This document shows, in pieces, positions 8,259-15,979 of a stretch of DNA of 61,841 nucleotides. The stretch covers positions 1 to 61,841 of the IMG/VR virus record IMGVR_UViG_3300046525_000096; one strand, given 5' to 3'. Below the pieces are notes generated by a model. The model did not search any database, was not told where the DNA came from, and worked only from the letters and a program-made list of their open reading frames with translations. Origin of the DNA: a virus. The first letter of the stretch is position 1; every line of letters starts with the position of its first letter. Both the position numbers and the translations under genes were made by a program.

Positions 8259-9371
8259 TCAGGCTCCTGTCGTCTCGAAGATCTCGGTGTGGGCGGCGGT
8301 GTCTTCGGCGTCGACGGCGTCGCTGACGTAGAAGGGCCGTTCGGCGACCGACTCCATGTCGGCGGCGATTCCCGCGTACACGCCCTGGCCGGCCTCGAGG
8401 AGGTTCTTGGCCTTCACGACGGCTTCGTCCTGGGCGTAGGTGTGCTGCTTGAGCTGATGCAGCTGGCTGTTGATCAGCTGGTACTGCTCCATGCAGCGGG
8501 TGACCCAGCCGATGACCCGGTCCCCGACGTTGGCGTTGCGGAGGGCGGCGATGAGGTCGTCGGCTCGCCCGATCTCGCGCTCGCAGCGCTCTTGGAGCCG
8601 GTCGTAGACGGTGAGGTCGTCGTCGCACATGAGGGACAGCTCTTCGCTTTCGTCCCTGACGGATTCGTAGGTGACTTCGGAAGCCATGCGGCCGACTCCG
8701 TTCTCGCTGGGCTGGTCTGGGGATACGGACGTGACGGGTTCGGTGGTCTCGGCGGGTGTTGCGGGGGCCTCGGGTTCCCTGGGTGCAGGAACCGCGATGG
8801 CGTTCGGAGGGGTCGGCGCCTCAGGTTGGGCGGAGCTGGGAGGCGCATCCGAAGCGGGCGCGGTGGGCGCCGGGGCGACCGGGGCCTCGGGGGCCGGGGC
8901 CGCCGCCGTTTCGGGCTTGGTGAGGGGGACCTTGTCGGGGAGGCCCACGGTGGGCGGCTCGGTCGGCATGGGCGGCACCACGGGCGGAGCGGTGATCGGG
9001 GCGGGATCAGGAGCGCCTTCCGCCACGCGCCGCTTGCGGTACTCCTTGAGGGCCGAGCGGCCCGTGTCACGGGCCCAGTACACGCCCTTGGCCGCCCAGT
9101 TCCCCAGGTGCCGCCCCGCCGGAGTGGCGACGCGCTCCACCGGGGTGTGGCCGCGGTAGCCGGCACGGAACGCCTCGGGCAGCGTCAGGGGCTCGCTGTC
9201 GCTTTCCGCCGGTGCAGTGCCGTGCTTGTCGGCGATCTTGCGGACGGCCCTTTCGTGACGGACCCGCTCTCGCCTCAGGTCTCGCTCGGCGGGGCTGATT
9301 CCCAGCCGAGCCTGTTCGCTCTGCGCCCCTGCGGCCCACGCCAACAGGCAAGCGGCGAGCAGAACCTCCAT
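8259..9371 (-). CDS. Membrane-anchored Pro/Ala-rich coiled-coil protein
   Basis: The 370-residue protein has an N-terminal anchor helix (MEVLLAACLLAWAAGA), a basic region, a long Pro/Ala/Glu-rich linker (about 125-225) and a helical C-terminus (about 230-345). The linker could reach across the cell wall or connect to partners. An AAGGAGA site precedes the ATG. Proteins of this layout occur near traB in Streptomyces elements; the assignment here rests on context. Confidence 0.58.
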   Translation of the reverse strand: MEVLLAACLLAWAAGAQSEQARLGISPAERDLRRERVRHERAVRKIADKHGTAPAESDSEPLTLPEAFRAGYRGHTPVERVATPAGRHLGNWAAKGVYWARDTGRSALKEYRKRRVAEGAPDPAPITAPPVVPPMPTEPPTVGLPDKVPLTKPETAAAPAPEAPVAPAPTAPASDAPPSSAQPEAPTPPNAIAVPAPREPEAPATPAETTEPVTSVSPDQPSENGVGRMASEVTYESVRDESEELSLMCDDDLTVYDRLQERCEREIGRADDLIAALRNANVGDRVIGWVTRCMEQYQLINSQLHQLKQHTYAQDEAVVKAKNLLEAGQGVYAGIAADMESVAERPFYVSDAVDAEDTAAHTEIFETTGA

Positions 9372-9420
9372 CGGGTCTCCTTACGTTCTGCGACGGGAGG
9401 AGGTGAATGCGGGCCTCGTG

Positions 9421-9434
9421 CGCGCACGTGCGCG
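9421..9434. promoter_or_regulatory. 14-bp perfect palindrome
   Basis: CGCGCACGTGCGCG is a perfect palindrome in the short gap upstream of the proline-rich gene, followed by a directly repeated GTGAATGA around 9470-9486. It could be an operator for a dimeric regulator. Nothing in the window shows which protein would bind it. Confidence 0.35.
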
Positions 9435-9486
9435 CGTAGCAGGTCCGAAAGTTCACGTCTACCCAGGTGAATGAACGAGTGAATGA

Positions 9487-9672
9487 TTACCGTGTGTAGC
9501 GTTCCGTGATGTGCTGGAGGGCGTCCGCCGCTTCCTGCCAGGCCCGGTTGGCGATCACCGGGTCCACCTGTCGGAGGATGCTGCGGAGGCGGTCCATGCG
9601 CCGAGTCGCCCCGGTCTTCGGAGACGCGGCATCCGCGCGCTTGATCTCCTTGGTCCAGTAATTCGAGCTCAT
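9487..9672 (-). CDS. Small helical protein, unknown
   Basis: A 61-residue protein (MSSNYWTKEIKRADAASPKTG..) with a strong GGGAGG ribosome site. It appears to be two amphipathic helices. It lies between two membrane-protein genes of the transfer region. The 180 bases upstream hold no convincing gene; a CRDC-containing minus-strand frame there overlaps the next gene and was not called. Confidence 0.52.
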   Translation of the reverse strand: MSSNYWTKEIKRADAASPKTGATRRMDRLRSILRQVDPVIANRAWQEAADALQHITERYTR

Positions 9673-9853
9673 GGCGTCCTCCCTTCGACTGGAGAGCAGG
9701 GCTGCCGGGTCTGCTTGCCGGATCTGCGAACGTTCCGCTCACCGGGTCACTCATCGGCCTGCTACCTGCGGTGGTTCCGACTGCTTCCGGCAGTCTCGGC
9801 AAGGTCCAGGGGCGGGTGCCGCTGGGCCCTGCCGGCGGTGCCGGAGTGTTGGG

Positions 9854-10936
9854 CTAGGCGGGTACGGCTTCGGCTTCGCGGGTTTCGATCGCACCCCAAG
9901 TCCGGCGGACGCGGTCCTCGCGGGCCTGGAATCCGGCCTCCTTGAAAGCGGCATACGCCTGCCGGTAGGAACGGGGCGGCTCCATCGCGTAGCGCAGCCA
10001 ACGCACGACCACTTCAAGCTGCTCATCGGTGAGGGTCACGCCCGGTTTGGGTACCGCGACGCCGTCGGCAAGAGCGAGCTCCTCGAGGGTCATGGCGTCT
10101 TCCACGAGGGCCTGCTCCACGTCGACTGCGCCGTGGGCCGCGGGCGGGGTGGCCATGGCCTCGATTTCCGGGATGACCTGCGTGGCCACCGCGTGGCCAC
10201 CCTGCTCAAGCGGGATGTGGTCGGCTTCCGTGGCCACGGGGCGTGGCCCGACGGCAATCAGCTCCCGAGCCAGGAAGGCGGCGGCCTCCCTGCCGTGCTT
10301 CCTGTCGGACTTCGCGAGGGTCGTCCCGGCCTTTGCTCGGGCCTTACTGAGCTTCTTCTGGGCCTCGGTCAGCACCTCGGCTCGGGCGATCTGCCGCTCC
10401 ATCTCGGCAAGGTGCTCGGCAGTCTCGACGACTACGTCGGTGCAGGCTTCAGACGCCAGCTGCCGGGCGTCGGCCGCGGCAAGTGCTCGGGCGTTGCGTG
10501 CTGAGGCGGACTGCTCCGCGATCAGCGTGGCTGTCGCACTGTCGGCGAGCATGTTGTCTGCGAAGATCCGCAAACCCATGAGGACGGCAGCGGCAACCGG
10601 GACGCCAGCGAACACCTTGGCGTGCCCCAGGATCAGCAGCGTCCCCACGGAGACGCCGATCGCCACGGCGGAGACCCCAAGCATGACGACCATGCCGATC
10701 CTGGAACGCTGGCGGATCGCCACTTCCGACATTCGCAGCGAGCCGATCCACAGGGCGTCGTACACGATCGCGATGGCCCAGCCGACGGCGAGAGCCGCCC
10801 TACCCTGCAGGCCGATCATCTGCCCGAGCTGGCCTCCGACCGTGACAGCCATCAGAAGCAGGGCGGCTGCGATCAAGAGCCTTTCGAGGATGGCGAAGGG
10901 ATTCACCCCTCCAGCCCACCCCTTGATCCGGTCCAT
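9854..10936 (-). CDS. Four-helix membrane protein with coiled coil and C-terminal HTH, Spd-like
   Basis: From ATG 10936, with an AAGGAGG site, the 360-residue product has about four N-terminal membrane helices (residues 15-135), then a long charged coiled coil (about 140-235). A C-terminal region of about 60 residues (PPRSYRQAYAAFKEAGFQAREDRVRRTWG) looks like a helix-turn-helix. The layout resembles DUF2637/SpdB2-type proteins of Streptomyces conjugative elements, where a membrane part joins a DNA-contact domain. A role in spreading the element within the mycelium is inferred. Confidence 0.6.
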   Translation of the reverse strand: MDRIKGWAGGVNPFAILERLLIAAALLLMAVTVGGQLGQMIGLQGRAALAVGWAIAIVYDALWIGSLRMSEVAIRQRSRIGMVVMLGVSAVAIGVSVGTLLILGHAKVFAGVPVAAAVLMGLRIFADNMLADSATATLIAEQSASARNARALAAADARQLASEACTDVVVETAEHLAEMERQIARAEVLTEAQKKLSKARAKAGTTLAKSDRKHGREAAAFLARELIAVGPRPVATEADHIPLEQGGHAVATQVIPEIEAMATPPAAHGAVDVEQALVEDAMTLEELALADGVAVPKPGVTLTDEQLEVVVRWLRYAMEPPRSYRQAYAAFKEAGFQAREDRVRRTWGAIETREAEAVPA

Positions 10937-10965
10937 GGCTCCTCCTTTCAAGTCAAGGTCGGCTA

Positions 10966-11184
10966 TCAGGCGGCGAGCGGCTGGTCGTCGAGCTCGTCGA
11001 GGAGGCTGCTGGAGCGCCGGTTCTGGGCGTCGTAGGCGCTGGCCTCCAGCCAGACCTCGGCGGCCGTGTCGAGGTCGCCTCGGTGGAGGGCGGAGAAGTA
11101 GCGGGTGGTGATGTCCTGGCGGACCTGGTGTTCGGCCCAGGCCGACTCGGTCCCCAGCGGCGTCTTGATCAGGGTGAACGTCAT
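10966..11184 (-). CDS. Small acidic protein, unknown
   Basis: A 72-residue protein, MTFTLIKTPLGTESAWAEHQ.., with an alanine- and glutamate-rich helix in the middle and LLDELDDQ near the end. The leader AAGGACCACCGCCATG is shared with the next gene upstream, which suggests a small duplication of the translation start. Function unknown. Confidence 0.55.
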   Translation of the reverse strand: MTFTLIKTPLGTESAWAEHQVRQDITTRYFSALHRGDLDTAAEVWLEASAYDAQNRRSSSLLDELDDQPLAA

Positions 11185-11213
11185 GGCGGTGGTCCTTCCT
11201 TGAACGACGTGGG

Positions 11214-11306
11214 TTAGCGGCGCGGGTTGGCGAACGCGACGAAGAGCGTGAAGGCGATGAGGCCGACGAGCGCAAGCATCGACAGGACGATGAGCACGTA
11301 GGTCAT
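11214..11306 (-). CDS. 30-residue membrane peptide
   Basis: The product MTYVLIVLSMLALVGLIAFT.. is one hydrophobic helix with a basic end (FANPRR). It has its own ribosome site in the shared AAGGACCACCGCC leader. Short single-helix peptides are common beside spd genes and may modulate the membrane complex. Confidence 0.5.
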   Translation of the reverse strand: MTYVLIVLSMLALVGLIAFTLFVAFANPRR

Positions 11307-11347
11307 GGCGGTGGTCCTTCCGGTGGTCAGGCGGGATGGGTTGGGGT

Positions 11348-11560
11348 TCAGCGGTCGGCGGTGATGTGCGGGGGTTCGGTCAGGACGCCGGCCAGATCGG
11401 TGTGGAGTTCGTAGTCGTCCTCCCAGCACTCAAAGCCGTAGCCGTCGCCCTCCTCGTACCGGCGGAGCGGGTGGCCGCAGTGGGACGGCGGGTTGTTGAC
11501 GTCGATCCGGTCCCCGGTCCACAGGTCGCTGTCGAAATCCGGGGTGGGGATGAAAACCAT
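11348..11560 (-). CDS. Small acidic protein, unknown
   Basis: A 70-residue protein (MVFIPTPDFDSDLWTGDRID..) with a strong AAGGAGGG ribosome site. It holds a lone histidine/cysteine pair (SHCGHPL, FECWEDD), which may be a weak metal site. No family recognised. Confidence 0.55.
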   Translation of the reverse strand: MVFIPTPDFDSDLWTGDRIDVNNPPSHCGHPLRRYEEGDGYGFECWEDDYELHTDLAGVLTEPPHITADR

Positions 11561-11563
11561 GGG

Positions 11564-11740
11564 TCAGCCCTCCTTGCGGACGCGCTTCATGGCGTCCGTG
11601 ATGTCGCGTTCGGTGGCGCCGGCGTCGTATGCCGCTCCCATCGCGTCCAGAACCTGGCGCGGGCTGGTGAGGCAGGCGGGTCCGCCGTGGGCGATGACCT
11701 CACGGGCGGCGGTCTCGATCAGCTGGTCCTTGCTGGGCAT
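11564..11740 (-). CDS. Small helical protein, unknown
   Basis: From ATG 11740, with a GAGGAGA site, the 58-residue product is helical (DQLIETAAREVIAHGG, RDITDAMKRVRKEG) and looks like a compact three-helix DNA- or protein-binding bundle. It is co-oriented with its neighbours. Confidence 0.52.
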   Translation of the reverse strand: MPSKDQLIETAAREVIAHGGPACLTSPRQVLDAMGAAYDAGATERDITDAMKRVRKEG

Positions 11741-11757
11741 GTGCGTCTCCTCGGTGG

Positions 11758-12048
11758 TCAGGCGGTGGGTCGGGGCATGGCCCGGCAGGTCTCGGCGTGG
11801 GCCTGAGCCCAGCTGCGGGCGGACTGTTCGGCGTCCTCGGCGGCCTGCGTAGTCGTGATCCACTCGCCGGGGTGGGGGTGCTTCCTCCACTCGATCCAGC
11901 GCTGGGTGTCGCATCCACGGCAGCTGGCTGACGTCTCCGAGGCGGAGGCTTCGTCGTCTCGCGGACCGTGCTCGGTGATGTCGACAGCAGCGCCACCGAC
12001 CGTCAGGTAGCGGGCGATGACACCCTCGGGCCAGGCGGTTTCGGGCAT
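11758..12048 (-). CDS. Small protein with CRGC motif
   Basis: The 96-residue protein has a CRGC motif (residues 43-46), a conserved-looking WIEWRKHPHPGEWITT segment and a helical C-terminus ending in an AETC. The cysteines may form a zinc knuckle. It belongs to the run of small genes between the Spd-like genes and the GntR repressor. Confidence 0.55.
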   Translation of the reverse strand: MPETAWPEGVIARYLTVGGAAVDITEHGPRDDEASASETSASCRGCDTQRWIEWRKHPHPGEWITTTQAAEDAEQSARSWAQAHAETCRAMPRPTA

Positions 12049-12085
12049 GACTGTCCTCCGGTTGGTCGTGCCGGGGTGGGGTGGG

Positions 12086-12160
12086 TTAGAGCGCGCGGCC
12101 GATGAGGAAGGCGACGAGGATCAGCGGCCAGATGATGGCCAGCAGGTACAGGACGCGCAC
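12086..12160 (-). CDS. 24-residue membrane peptide
   Basis: GTG 12160 opens VRVLYLLAIIWPLILVAFLI.., a single hydrophobic helix that ends in GRAL. Its start sits two bases after the stop of the preceding tiny gene, so it is likely translated by coupling. It would escape automatic gene calling because of its length. Confidence 0.45.
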   Translation of the reverse strand: MRVLYLLAIIWPLILVAFLIGRAL

Positions 12161-12162
12161 GG

Positions 12163-12249
12163 TCACTCGCCGTCCTGCGGGTCGATCGGATCGTGATCAC
12201 CCTGGCCGCACCAGTCGCAGGCGGTGGCGGCGCCGGCCGGGGCGCTCAC
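12163..12249 (-). CDS. 28-residue zinc-knuckle peptide
   Basis: The GTG start overlaps the stop of the upstream HTH gene in a GTGA arrangement. The product VSAPAGAATACDWCGQGDHD.. contains one CxxC. It shares the VSAP opening with several tiny genes at 27-28 kb. Its length and its coupling on both sides support it as real; the role is unknown. Confidence 0.45.
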   Translation of the reverse strand: MSAPAGAATACDWCGQGDHDPIDPQDGE

Positions 12250-12491
12250 AACGTCACCGCCAGCTCGCTCATCGGGATGCCGCGGTCGTCGAGGTACTGC
12301 ATGAACGCGGGCCGACTGACGCGGATCGTTCCGCGGCCGGAGCCGACGCGATAGGAGGGGAGGCGACCCGACTTGATCTCTCGATAGATCGTCGTCTGGT
12401 CGACCCGAAGGGCGATGGCGATGAGCCTGACCCCCAAGGGGCGGCCATCGGGTGCCTGCTGCGGGGCAGACACGGTAAGCTCGTGCTGCAT
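12246..12491 (-). CDS. Excisionase-like helix-turn-helix protein
   Basis: The 81-residue product (ATG 12491; a GTG at 12545 would give 99) contains LIAIALRVDQTTIYREIKSGRLPSYRVGSG, a MerR/excisionase-type winged helix, then a basic wing and a helical end. In Streptomyces integrative elements such genes sit near korSA and serve as Xis or replication regulators. It is transcribed away from the GntR repressor, so both could be controlled from the shared gap. Confidence 0.68.
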   Translation of the reverse strand: MQHELTVSAPQQAPDGRPLGVRLIAIALRVDQTTIYREIKSGRLPSYRVGSGRGTIRVSRPAFMQYLDDRGIPMSELAVTL

Positions 12492-12743
12492 CTCTGAGAC
12501 CCAATCTCTGATGCGCAGGCCCTGACGGGCTCGGTGTTCCAGCACCGAGACACCCCCGTCGGGGCCTTTGCGTTGAAGACATCGCTGAACTTGTCGGTTC
12601 TGCTGCTCTTGCCGACACAGAGGAAGTTATAACAACTATGACTCCTTGCGCAAGGCTGCGAGCGGGTCGTCACGGAAACGGCTGTAGGAGCACTGGTCAG
12701 GGCCGTGGTTCACTTGTAGTAACTAGTAGACGAAAGGGGCAGC
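12492..12743. promoter_or_regulatory. Divergent control region of the KorSA-like repressor
   Basis: This gap lies between the leftward HTH gene and the rightward GntR gene. It contains an AGTT-ATAAC-AACT near-palindrome at about 12625-12640, a CTTGCGCAAG palindrome at about 12650, a TTGTAGTAACTAGTAGA element that includes ACTAGT just before the repressor start, and a CCCCG-CGGGG hairpin at about 12552. KorSA-type repressors usually bind their own promoter and that of tra, so these are the best operator candidates. Confidence 0.45.
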
Positions 12744-13511
12744 GTGACCTCTAAGCCGAAACCGGCGTACCAGCAGATCGCCGACGACATTCGCCAGCGC
12801 ATCCTCGACGGGGACTACCGCTCGGGGGAGAAGCTGCCGACCGAGGCGGCCCTGATGGCCGAGTACGGCATGTCCCGCATCGTGATCCGCAACGCCATCC
12901 AAACCCTCGTGAGTGAAGGCTTGGTCACCACAGAACGCGGTAAGGGCATGTACGTCCGCAGGCAGCAACCACTGCGCAAGCGGATCTCGGGCGACCTTTA
13001 CGGCAAGAGACCAGTCGGCTCTCCCGTGCAGGCTGCGACGGAAGCCGGCGGGCGGCGATCCGAAATCGAATCGTCCACGCGCCGAACCGAGGCAACCAAG
13101 GTCATCGCCGAACGCCTCGCGCTCGAGCCTGGTGACGAGGTCGTCCGAACCACCTACACGTTCTTCGCCGACCACGACGTGATCAAACTGTCGACCTCAT
13201 ACGAGCCGCTCGCCCTGACTGGCGGTACGGCCATTGAGCACCCGGAGGGCGGGCCCATTTCGGGCGTCGTGGCCCGCTTCGACCTGATCGGCCTGCACAT
13301 CACAAGGGTGGTTGAAGAGGTTACTGCGCGGGCCCCCCGGCCGCGCGAGGCCGAGACTCTGAAGCTCCCGCCGGGCGTACCGGTCATCGTCGTTGCACGC
13401 ACGTACTACGTGGATGAGCTGCCTGTCGAGACGTGCGACATTGTGGTTGCCGCGCACCAGTACGCGCTTTCGTACACGATCCCGATCCCACCGCCCGGAA
13501 CTGCCGCCTAG
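12744..13511 (+). CDS. GntR-family repressor with UTRA domain, KorSA-like
   Basis: The 255-residue protein starts at GTG behind AAAGGGG. Residues 8-75 are a GntR winged helix (YQQIADDIRQRILDGDYRSGEKLPTEAAL, then the recognition helix MSRIVIRNAIQTLVSEGL). Residues 95-250 are a UTRA/HutC-type effector domain. In pSAM2-like elements KorSA keeps replication and transfer off in the integrated state. It is encoded opposite to the transfer genes and followed by its own terminator. The ligand is unknown. Confidence 0.85.
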   Translation: MTSKPKPAYQQIADDIRQRILDGDYRSGEKLPTEAALMAEYGMSRIVIRNAIQTLVSEGLVTTERGKGMYVRRQQPLRKRISGDLYGKRPVGSPVQAATEAGGRRSEIESSTRRTEATKVIAERLALEPGDEVVRTTYTFFADHDVIKLSTSYEPLALTGGTAIEHPEGGPISGVVARFDLIGLHITRVVEEVTARAPRPREAETLKLPPGVPVIVVARTYYVDELPVETCDIVVAAHQYALSYTIPIPPPGTAA

Positions 13512-13523
13512 GACTGACCTCGG

Positions 13524-13555
13524 AAGCCCCCATTGCCCGCGCGGTGGGGGCTTTC
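13524..13555 (+). terminator. Rho-independent terminator of the GntR gene
   Basis: AAGCCCCCA and TGGGGGCTT pair around a 12-base loop, followed by TTCGTGTT, 13 bases after the GntR stop codon. Confidence 0.75.
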
Positions 13556-13599
13556 GTGTTCTGCTGTCGCCCCGGGTGGGTGTGCGGGATGCTGGCCGG

Positions 13600-13758
13600 A
13601 TGGAGCAGAAGCCGTGCCAACCGTGTGGCGGGACCGGGCTCACTGAGCGGACCGAGCACAGTGTCGAGACGGACGAAAAGGGCAATCAGCGGCCGGTGAC
13701 GAGGCAGTGGACGGGTCAGTGCACTGCCTGCAGTGGTTCCGGCAGCACCTACGGGTAG
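13600..13758 (+). CDS. DnaJ-type zinc-finger mini-protein
   Basis: The 52-residue product MEQKPCQPCGGTGLTERTEH.. has CQPCGGTG and CTACSGSG, two copies of the CxxCxGxG motif of DnaJ cysteine-rich domains, so it probably folds on one zinc. No ribosome site is visible, and a GATGCT hexamer lies 6 bases before the ATG, consistent with a leaderless start. Similar mini-proteins occur beside transfer genes in Streptomyces elements. Confidence 0.6.
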   Translation: MEQKPCQPCGGTGLTERTEHSVETDEKGNQRPVTRQWTGQCTACSGSGSTYG

Positions 13759-13766
13759 GAGGACGG

Positions 13767-14060
13767 ATGCGCACGGTTTACGTCTGTATGGGGTGTGCGG
13801 TGCAGTATCTGCCGCCGGAGTCGATGACGTACCCGGAGGCGGGTGTGGAGGCGAGTCCGCTGCACTGTGCGCTGCCGGGGTGCCGGTCCAACGTGGAGGA
13901 GTCGCTGCGGCTGCTGGGGGTTCCGGAGGAGGTGGCGGTTCGGTGGCTGCGGCGGGCGGCGGGCCTTGACGGCGTGGTGCGGCGTCCGCGATCAGGTCGA
14001 CGGGCGCGGGGCGGGCGGGCGGTCTCGGCGCCGGCGTCGGCCCGTAGCCGGCTGCTGTAG
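13767..14060 (+). CDS. Small cysteine-containing protein with basic tail
   Basis: ATG 13767 follows GGAGG by 4 bases. The 97-residue product has CMGC near the N-terminus, CALPGC at 32-37, a helical segment (EESLRLLGVPEEVAVRWLRRAAG) and an Arg-rich C-terminus suited to nucleic-acid binding. It is likely co-transcribed with the DnaJ-type mini-protein and ends at a strong two-way terminator. Confidence 0.58.
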   Translation: MRTVYVCMGCAVQYLPPESMTYPEAGVEASPLHCALPGCRSNVEESLRLLGVPEEVAVRWLRRAAGLDGVVRRPRSGRRARGGRAVSAPASARSRLL

Positions 14061-14073
14061 CCAGGCACGGGTG

Positions 14074-14104
14074 AAGGCCCCCAGCCGCGATGGCTGGGGG
14101 CCTT
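14074..14104. terminator. Bidirectional terminator
   Basis: AAGGCCCCCAGCC and GGCTGGGGGCCTT form a perfect 13-bp stem with a five-base loop. It separates the convergent plus-strand gene (ends 14060) from the minus-strand gene (ends 14107) and serves both. Confidence 0.8.
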
Positions 14105-14106
14105 CG

Positions 14107-14721
14107 TCATGCGGCTTGCTTGGGCTGGAGGAGCTGGGCTCGGGTGTGGGGCTGGCCGCACTTCGGACAGTCGGCCCCGCCCCCGTATAGGTGGAAGGTG
14201 AACGGGTATCCGCATGCCGTGCAGGTGGCGGGGGCCTTAACTGGGGCGGTGGCGCCGTCGACAAGGGCCGAGCAGGTGCGCCGGATGTGTCCGATCTCGT
14301 GGGCGAATTCGTCGAGGGCCAAGTGCCGTTCGGCTGCGCGCGGGAGGTTGAGGCGGAGGGTGGCAACGGCCCAGTCGATGCGGTATTGGAGTCGGCCGCC
14401 GAAACCAACGGCGGCGAGTCCATAGGTGGCCCAATCTTCGACCCACGCTTCGAGGGTGCCGACTATGCCGCCCTCCGCGGTGAGGTCGAGGATCTTCATG
14501 CTGGCGGGGATGGACGGGCTGCGGCTGCCCGAAACGGACTCGCCGACGCCACGGCTGCCGGGCTCGATGCGGAGGCAGAGGCGGGCGTACAGGCCGCCGG
14601 GTCCGGCGATGGTGGCGAGGTCGTCGCCGATGCGGCGCTCGCAGGGCTTGCAGGCGTAGCGGCCGAGCTCGTCTTCCCACAGCTCGCGGGAGCAGACGGT
14701 GCAGTCGGGGCTCTCGTTCAC
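14107..14721 (-). CDS. Double zinc-ribbon protein
   Basis: From GTG 14721, with AGGAGA, the 204-residue product has an N-terminal CTVC..CKPC ribbon, a helical core with HLALDEFAHEIGHIRRT, and a C-terminal CTAC..CPKC ribbon. Zinc-bracketed helical proteins of this size occur in actinophage early regions. I cannot assign a role. It closes the long leftward early operon. Confidence 0.62.
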   Translation of the reverse strand: MNESPDCTVCSRELWEDELGRYACKPCERRIGDDLATIAGPGGLYARLCLRIEPGSRGVGESVSGSRSPSIPASMKILDLTAEGGIVGTLEAWVEDWATYGLAAVGFGGRLQYRIDWAVATLRLNLPRAAERHLALDEFAHEIGHIRRTCSALVDGATAPVKAPATCTACGYPFTFHLYGGGADCPKCGQPHTRAQLLQPKQAA

Positions 14722-14752
14722 GGCGTTCTCCTGTGCGGGCGGTTCGGGCGGG

Positions 14753-15091
14753 TCAGTGCCAGATGCGGATGACGGCCTTGGGGTGGACGAGGCAGGCATC
14801 GCGGAGGGCCGTCAGGTAGGCGAGGGCGCCTTCGTAGTCGCCCCAGCCGTTGCTCGGTTCCATGGCCCGGTAGTAGTCGGGCCTGGCGAGCATCTGGTCG
14901 ACGGCGAGGCGGAGCGCTGGGAGGCTGGCGCCGGCGGGCTGGTCTTTGAGGTCGCCAAGGCTGTGGCCGAGGGCTTCGGTCCACATGCGGGCGACGTTGA
15001 CGGTGTAGTTGCCGATATCGGCGACGCAGACGGTGAGGGGTTCGGGGCCGCCTGTGTCGACGTCGAGATACAGGCTGATGTCGTAGCTCAT
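14753..15091 (-). CDS. Conserved phage-type small protein
   Basis: A 112-residue protein, MSYDISLYLDVDTGGPEPLT.., with alternating strands, then helices (LPALRLAVDQMLARP, GALAYLTALRDACL). It overlaps the upstream gene by four bases (ATGA). Proteins with this opening are frequent in actinobacterial mobile elements, but the function is unknown to me. Confidence 0.6.
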   Translation of the reverse strand: MSYDISLYLDVDTGGPEPLTVCVADIGNYTVNVARMWTEALGHSLGDLKDQPAGASLPALRLAVDQMLARPDYYRAMEPSNGWGDYEGALAYLTALRDACLVHPKAVIRIWH

Positions 15092-15495
15092 GGCTGCTCC
15101 TTCGGCTGGTCCCCGCGGAGTGCGGCGAGGAGTCCGGCCTGCTGCTCGGGGGTGAGGTGCTGGCGGGCCCAGGCGCGGGCGGCATCAGCACGTTCGACGA
15201 GGGTGACGGCCCGGCGGCGAGCCTGCTCGTACTCGTCGGCGGTGGGTGCGCAGTCGCCGCGTCCGCAGTGCGGGCAGTAGCCAGAGGCGATGGCCGAGGC
15301 AACGTGTGCTGGGCTAACGACTGAGGCTGCGCTGGCGAGGAACCCGTCGAGTGCGGTGTGGAGCGCCGCCAGGTTGGAGTGGCTGAGGCCGACGTCGGCG
15401 GACCAGGCCTGGGTGTCGAGGTAGTTGATGTTCGGCAGGTGGAGGATCACGCCGTCGCCGTTCGGGTTCGGGGTGATGTGGGGCCGGTCGATCAC
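15088..15495 (-). CDS. Small phage-type protein with CPHC
   Basis: The 135-residue product has an N-terminal beta-rich part (NPNGDGVILHLPNINYLDT), a CPHCGRGDC zinc knuckle near residue 75 and a helical C-terminus. It overlaps both neighbours by four bases, so the group is read as one coupled unit. Confidence 0.58.
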   Translation of the reverse strand: MIDRPHITPNPNGDGVILHLPNINYLDTQAWSADVGLSHSNLAALHTALDGFLASAASVVSPAHVASAIASGYCPHCGRGDCAPTADEYEQARRRAVTLVERADAARAWARQHLTPEQQAGLLAALRGDQPKEQP

Positions 15496-15701
15496 AGGTA
15501 CTCCTCGGTCGGCTCGATCGTGGTGATGCGGCGGGTGCGCCAGTAGGTGGCCCGTCCTGCGGGTCGGCCGTGGTCGCCGGGAATGGGCCGTGGCCGGGTG
15601 TGGAGCCAGGCGGCGAGGTCGTCGTCGGTCCAGTCCGGCGGGCCGGTGTCACAGGGCTCGACCGCCCAGCCGTCGGACCACAGTTCGAGCTGGCTGCTCA
15701 C
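15492..15701 (-). CDS. Small tryptophan-rich protein, unknown
   Basis: GTG 15701 overlaps the upstream stop (GTGA). The 69-residue product (VSSQLELWSDGWAVEPC..) has five tryptophans and a DWTDDDLAAWLHTRP helix. No family recognised; coupling on both sides supports it. Confidence 0.55.
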   Translation of the reverse strand: MSSQLELWSDGWAVEPCDTGPPDWTDDDLAAWLHTRPRPIPGDHGRPAGRATYWRTRRITTIEPTEEYL

Positions 15702-15913
15702 GACTCGGCCGGCAGGTCGGACGCCGCGACGGTCTCGAACCACCACCACACGCCGCGCTCCCAGTGGTCGACGCGAGCGGTGCGGTTGCCGTGCTCACGG
15801 AGGGCAGTCGCGAGGAACGCGTAGGCGGCCTTCTCACTCGTGTGCTCGGATGTGACGCGGACGTCGGTACCGGTGAGGGTGACGCGCCATGGCTTGCGGG
15901 GACGGCTGGTCAC
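15698..15913 (-). CDS. Small beta-strand protein, unknown
   Basis: The 71-residue product MTSRPRKPWRVTLTGTDVRV.. has a strand-helix-strand look and a WERGVWWWFETV strand. It starts the four-gene overlap group and has a perfect hairpin just upstream. Confidence 0.56.
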   Translation of the reverse strand: MTSRPRKPWRVTLTGTDVRVTSEHTSEKAAYAFLATALREHGNRTARVDHWERGVWWWFETVAASDLPAES

Positions 15914-15940
15914 GGTGCTGCTCCTGGTGTGCGGGGTGGG

Positions 15941-15968
15941 GGCCGGCCTGCGGGGTGGCAGGCCGGCC
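15941..15968. terminator. Perfect 11-bp hairpin
   Basis: GGCCGGCCTGC and GCAGGCCGGCC flank a six-base loop. It lies between the 50-residue zinc protein and the next minus-strand gene. It has no T run, so it may act as a weak terminator or an RNA-processing site in the long operon. Confidence 0.5.
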
Positions 15969-15979
15969 TGAGGGCGAGG

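Noticed and set aside
9673-9853. Small minus-strand CRDC-containing gene before the Spd-like gene
   Set aside because: The frame overlaps the end of the upstream gene, has no usable start in the gap and no ribosome site.
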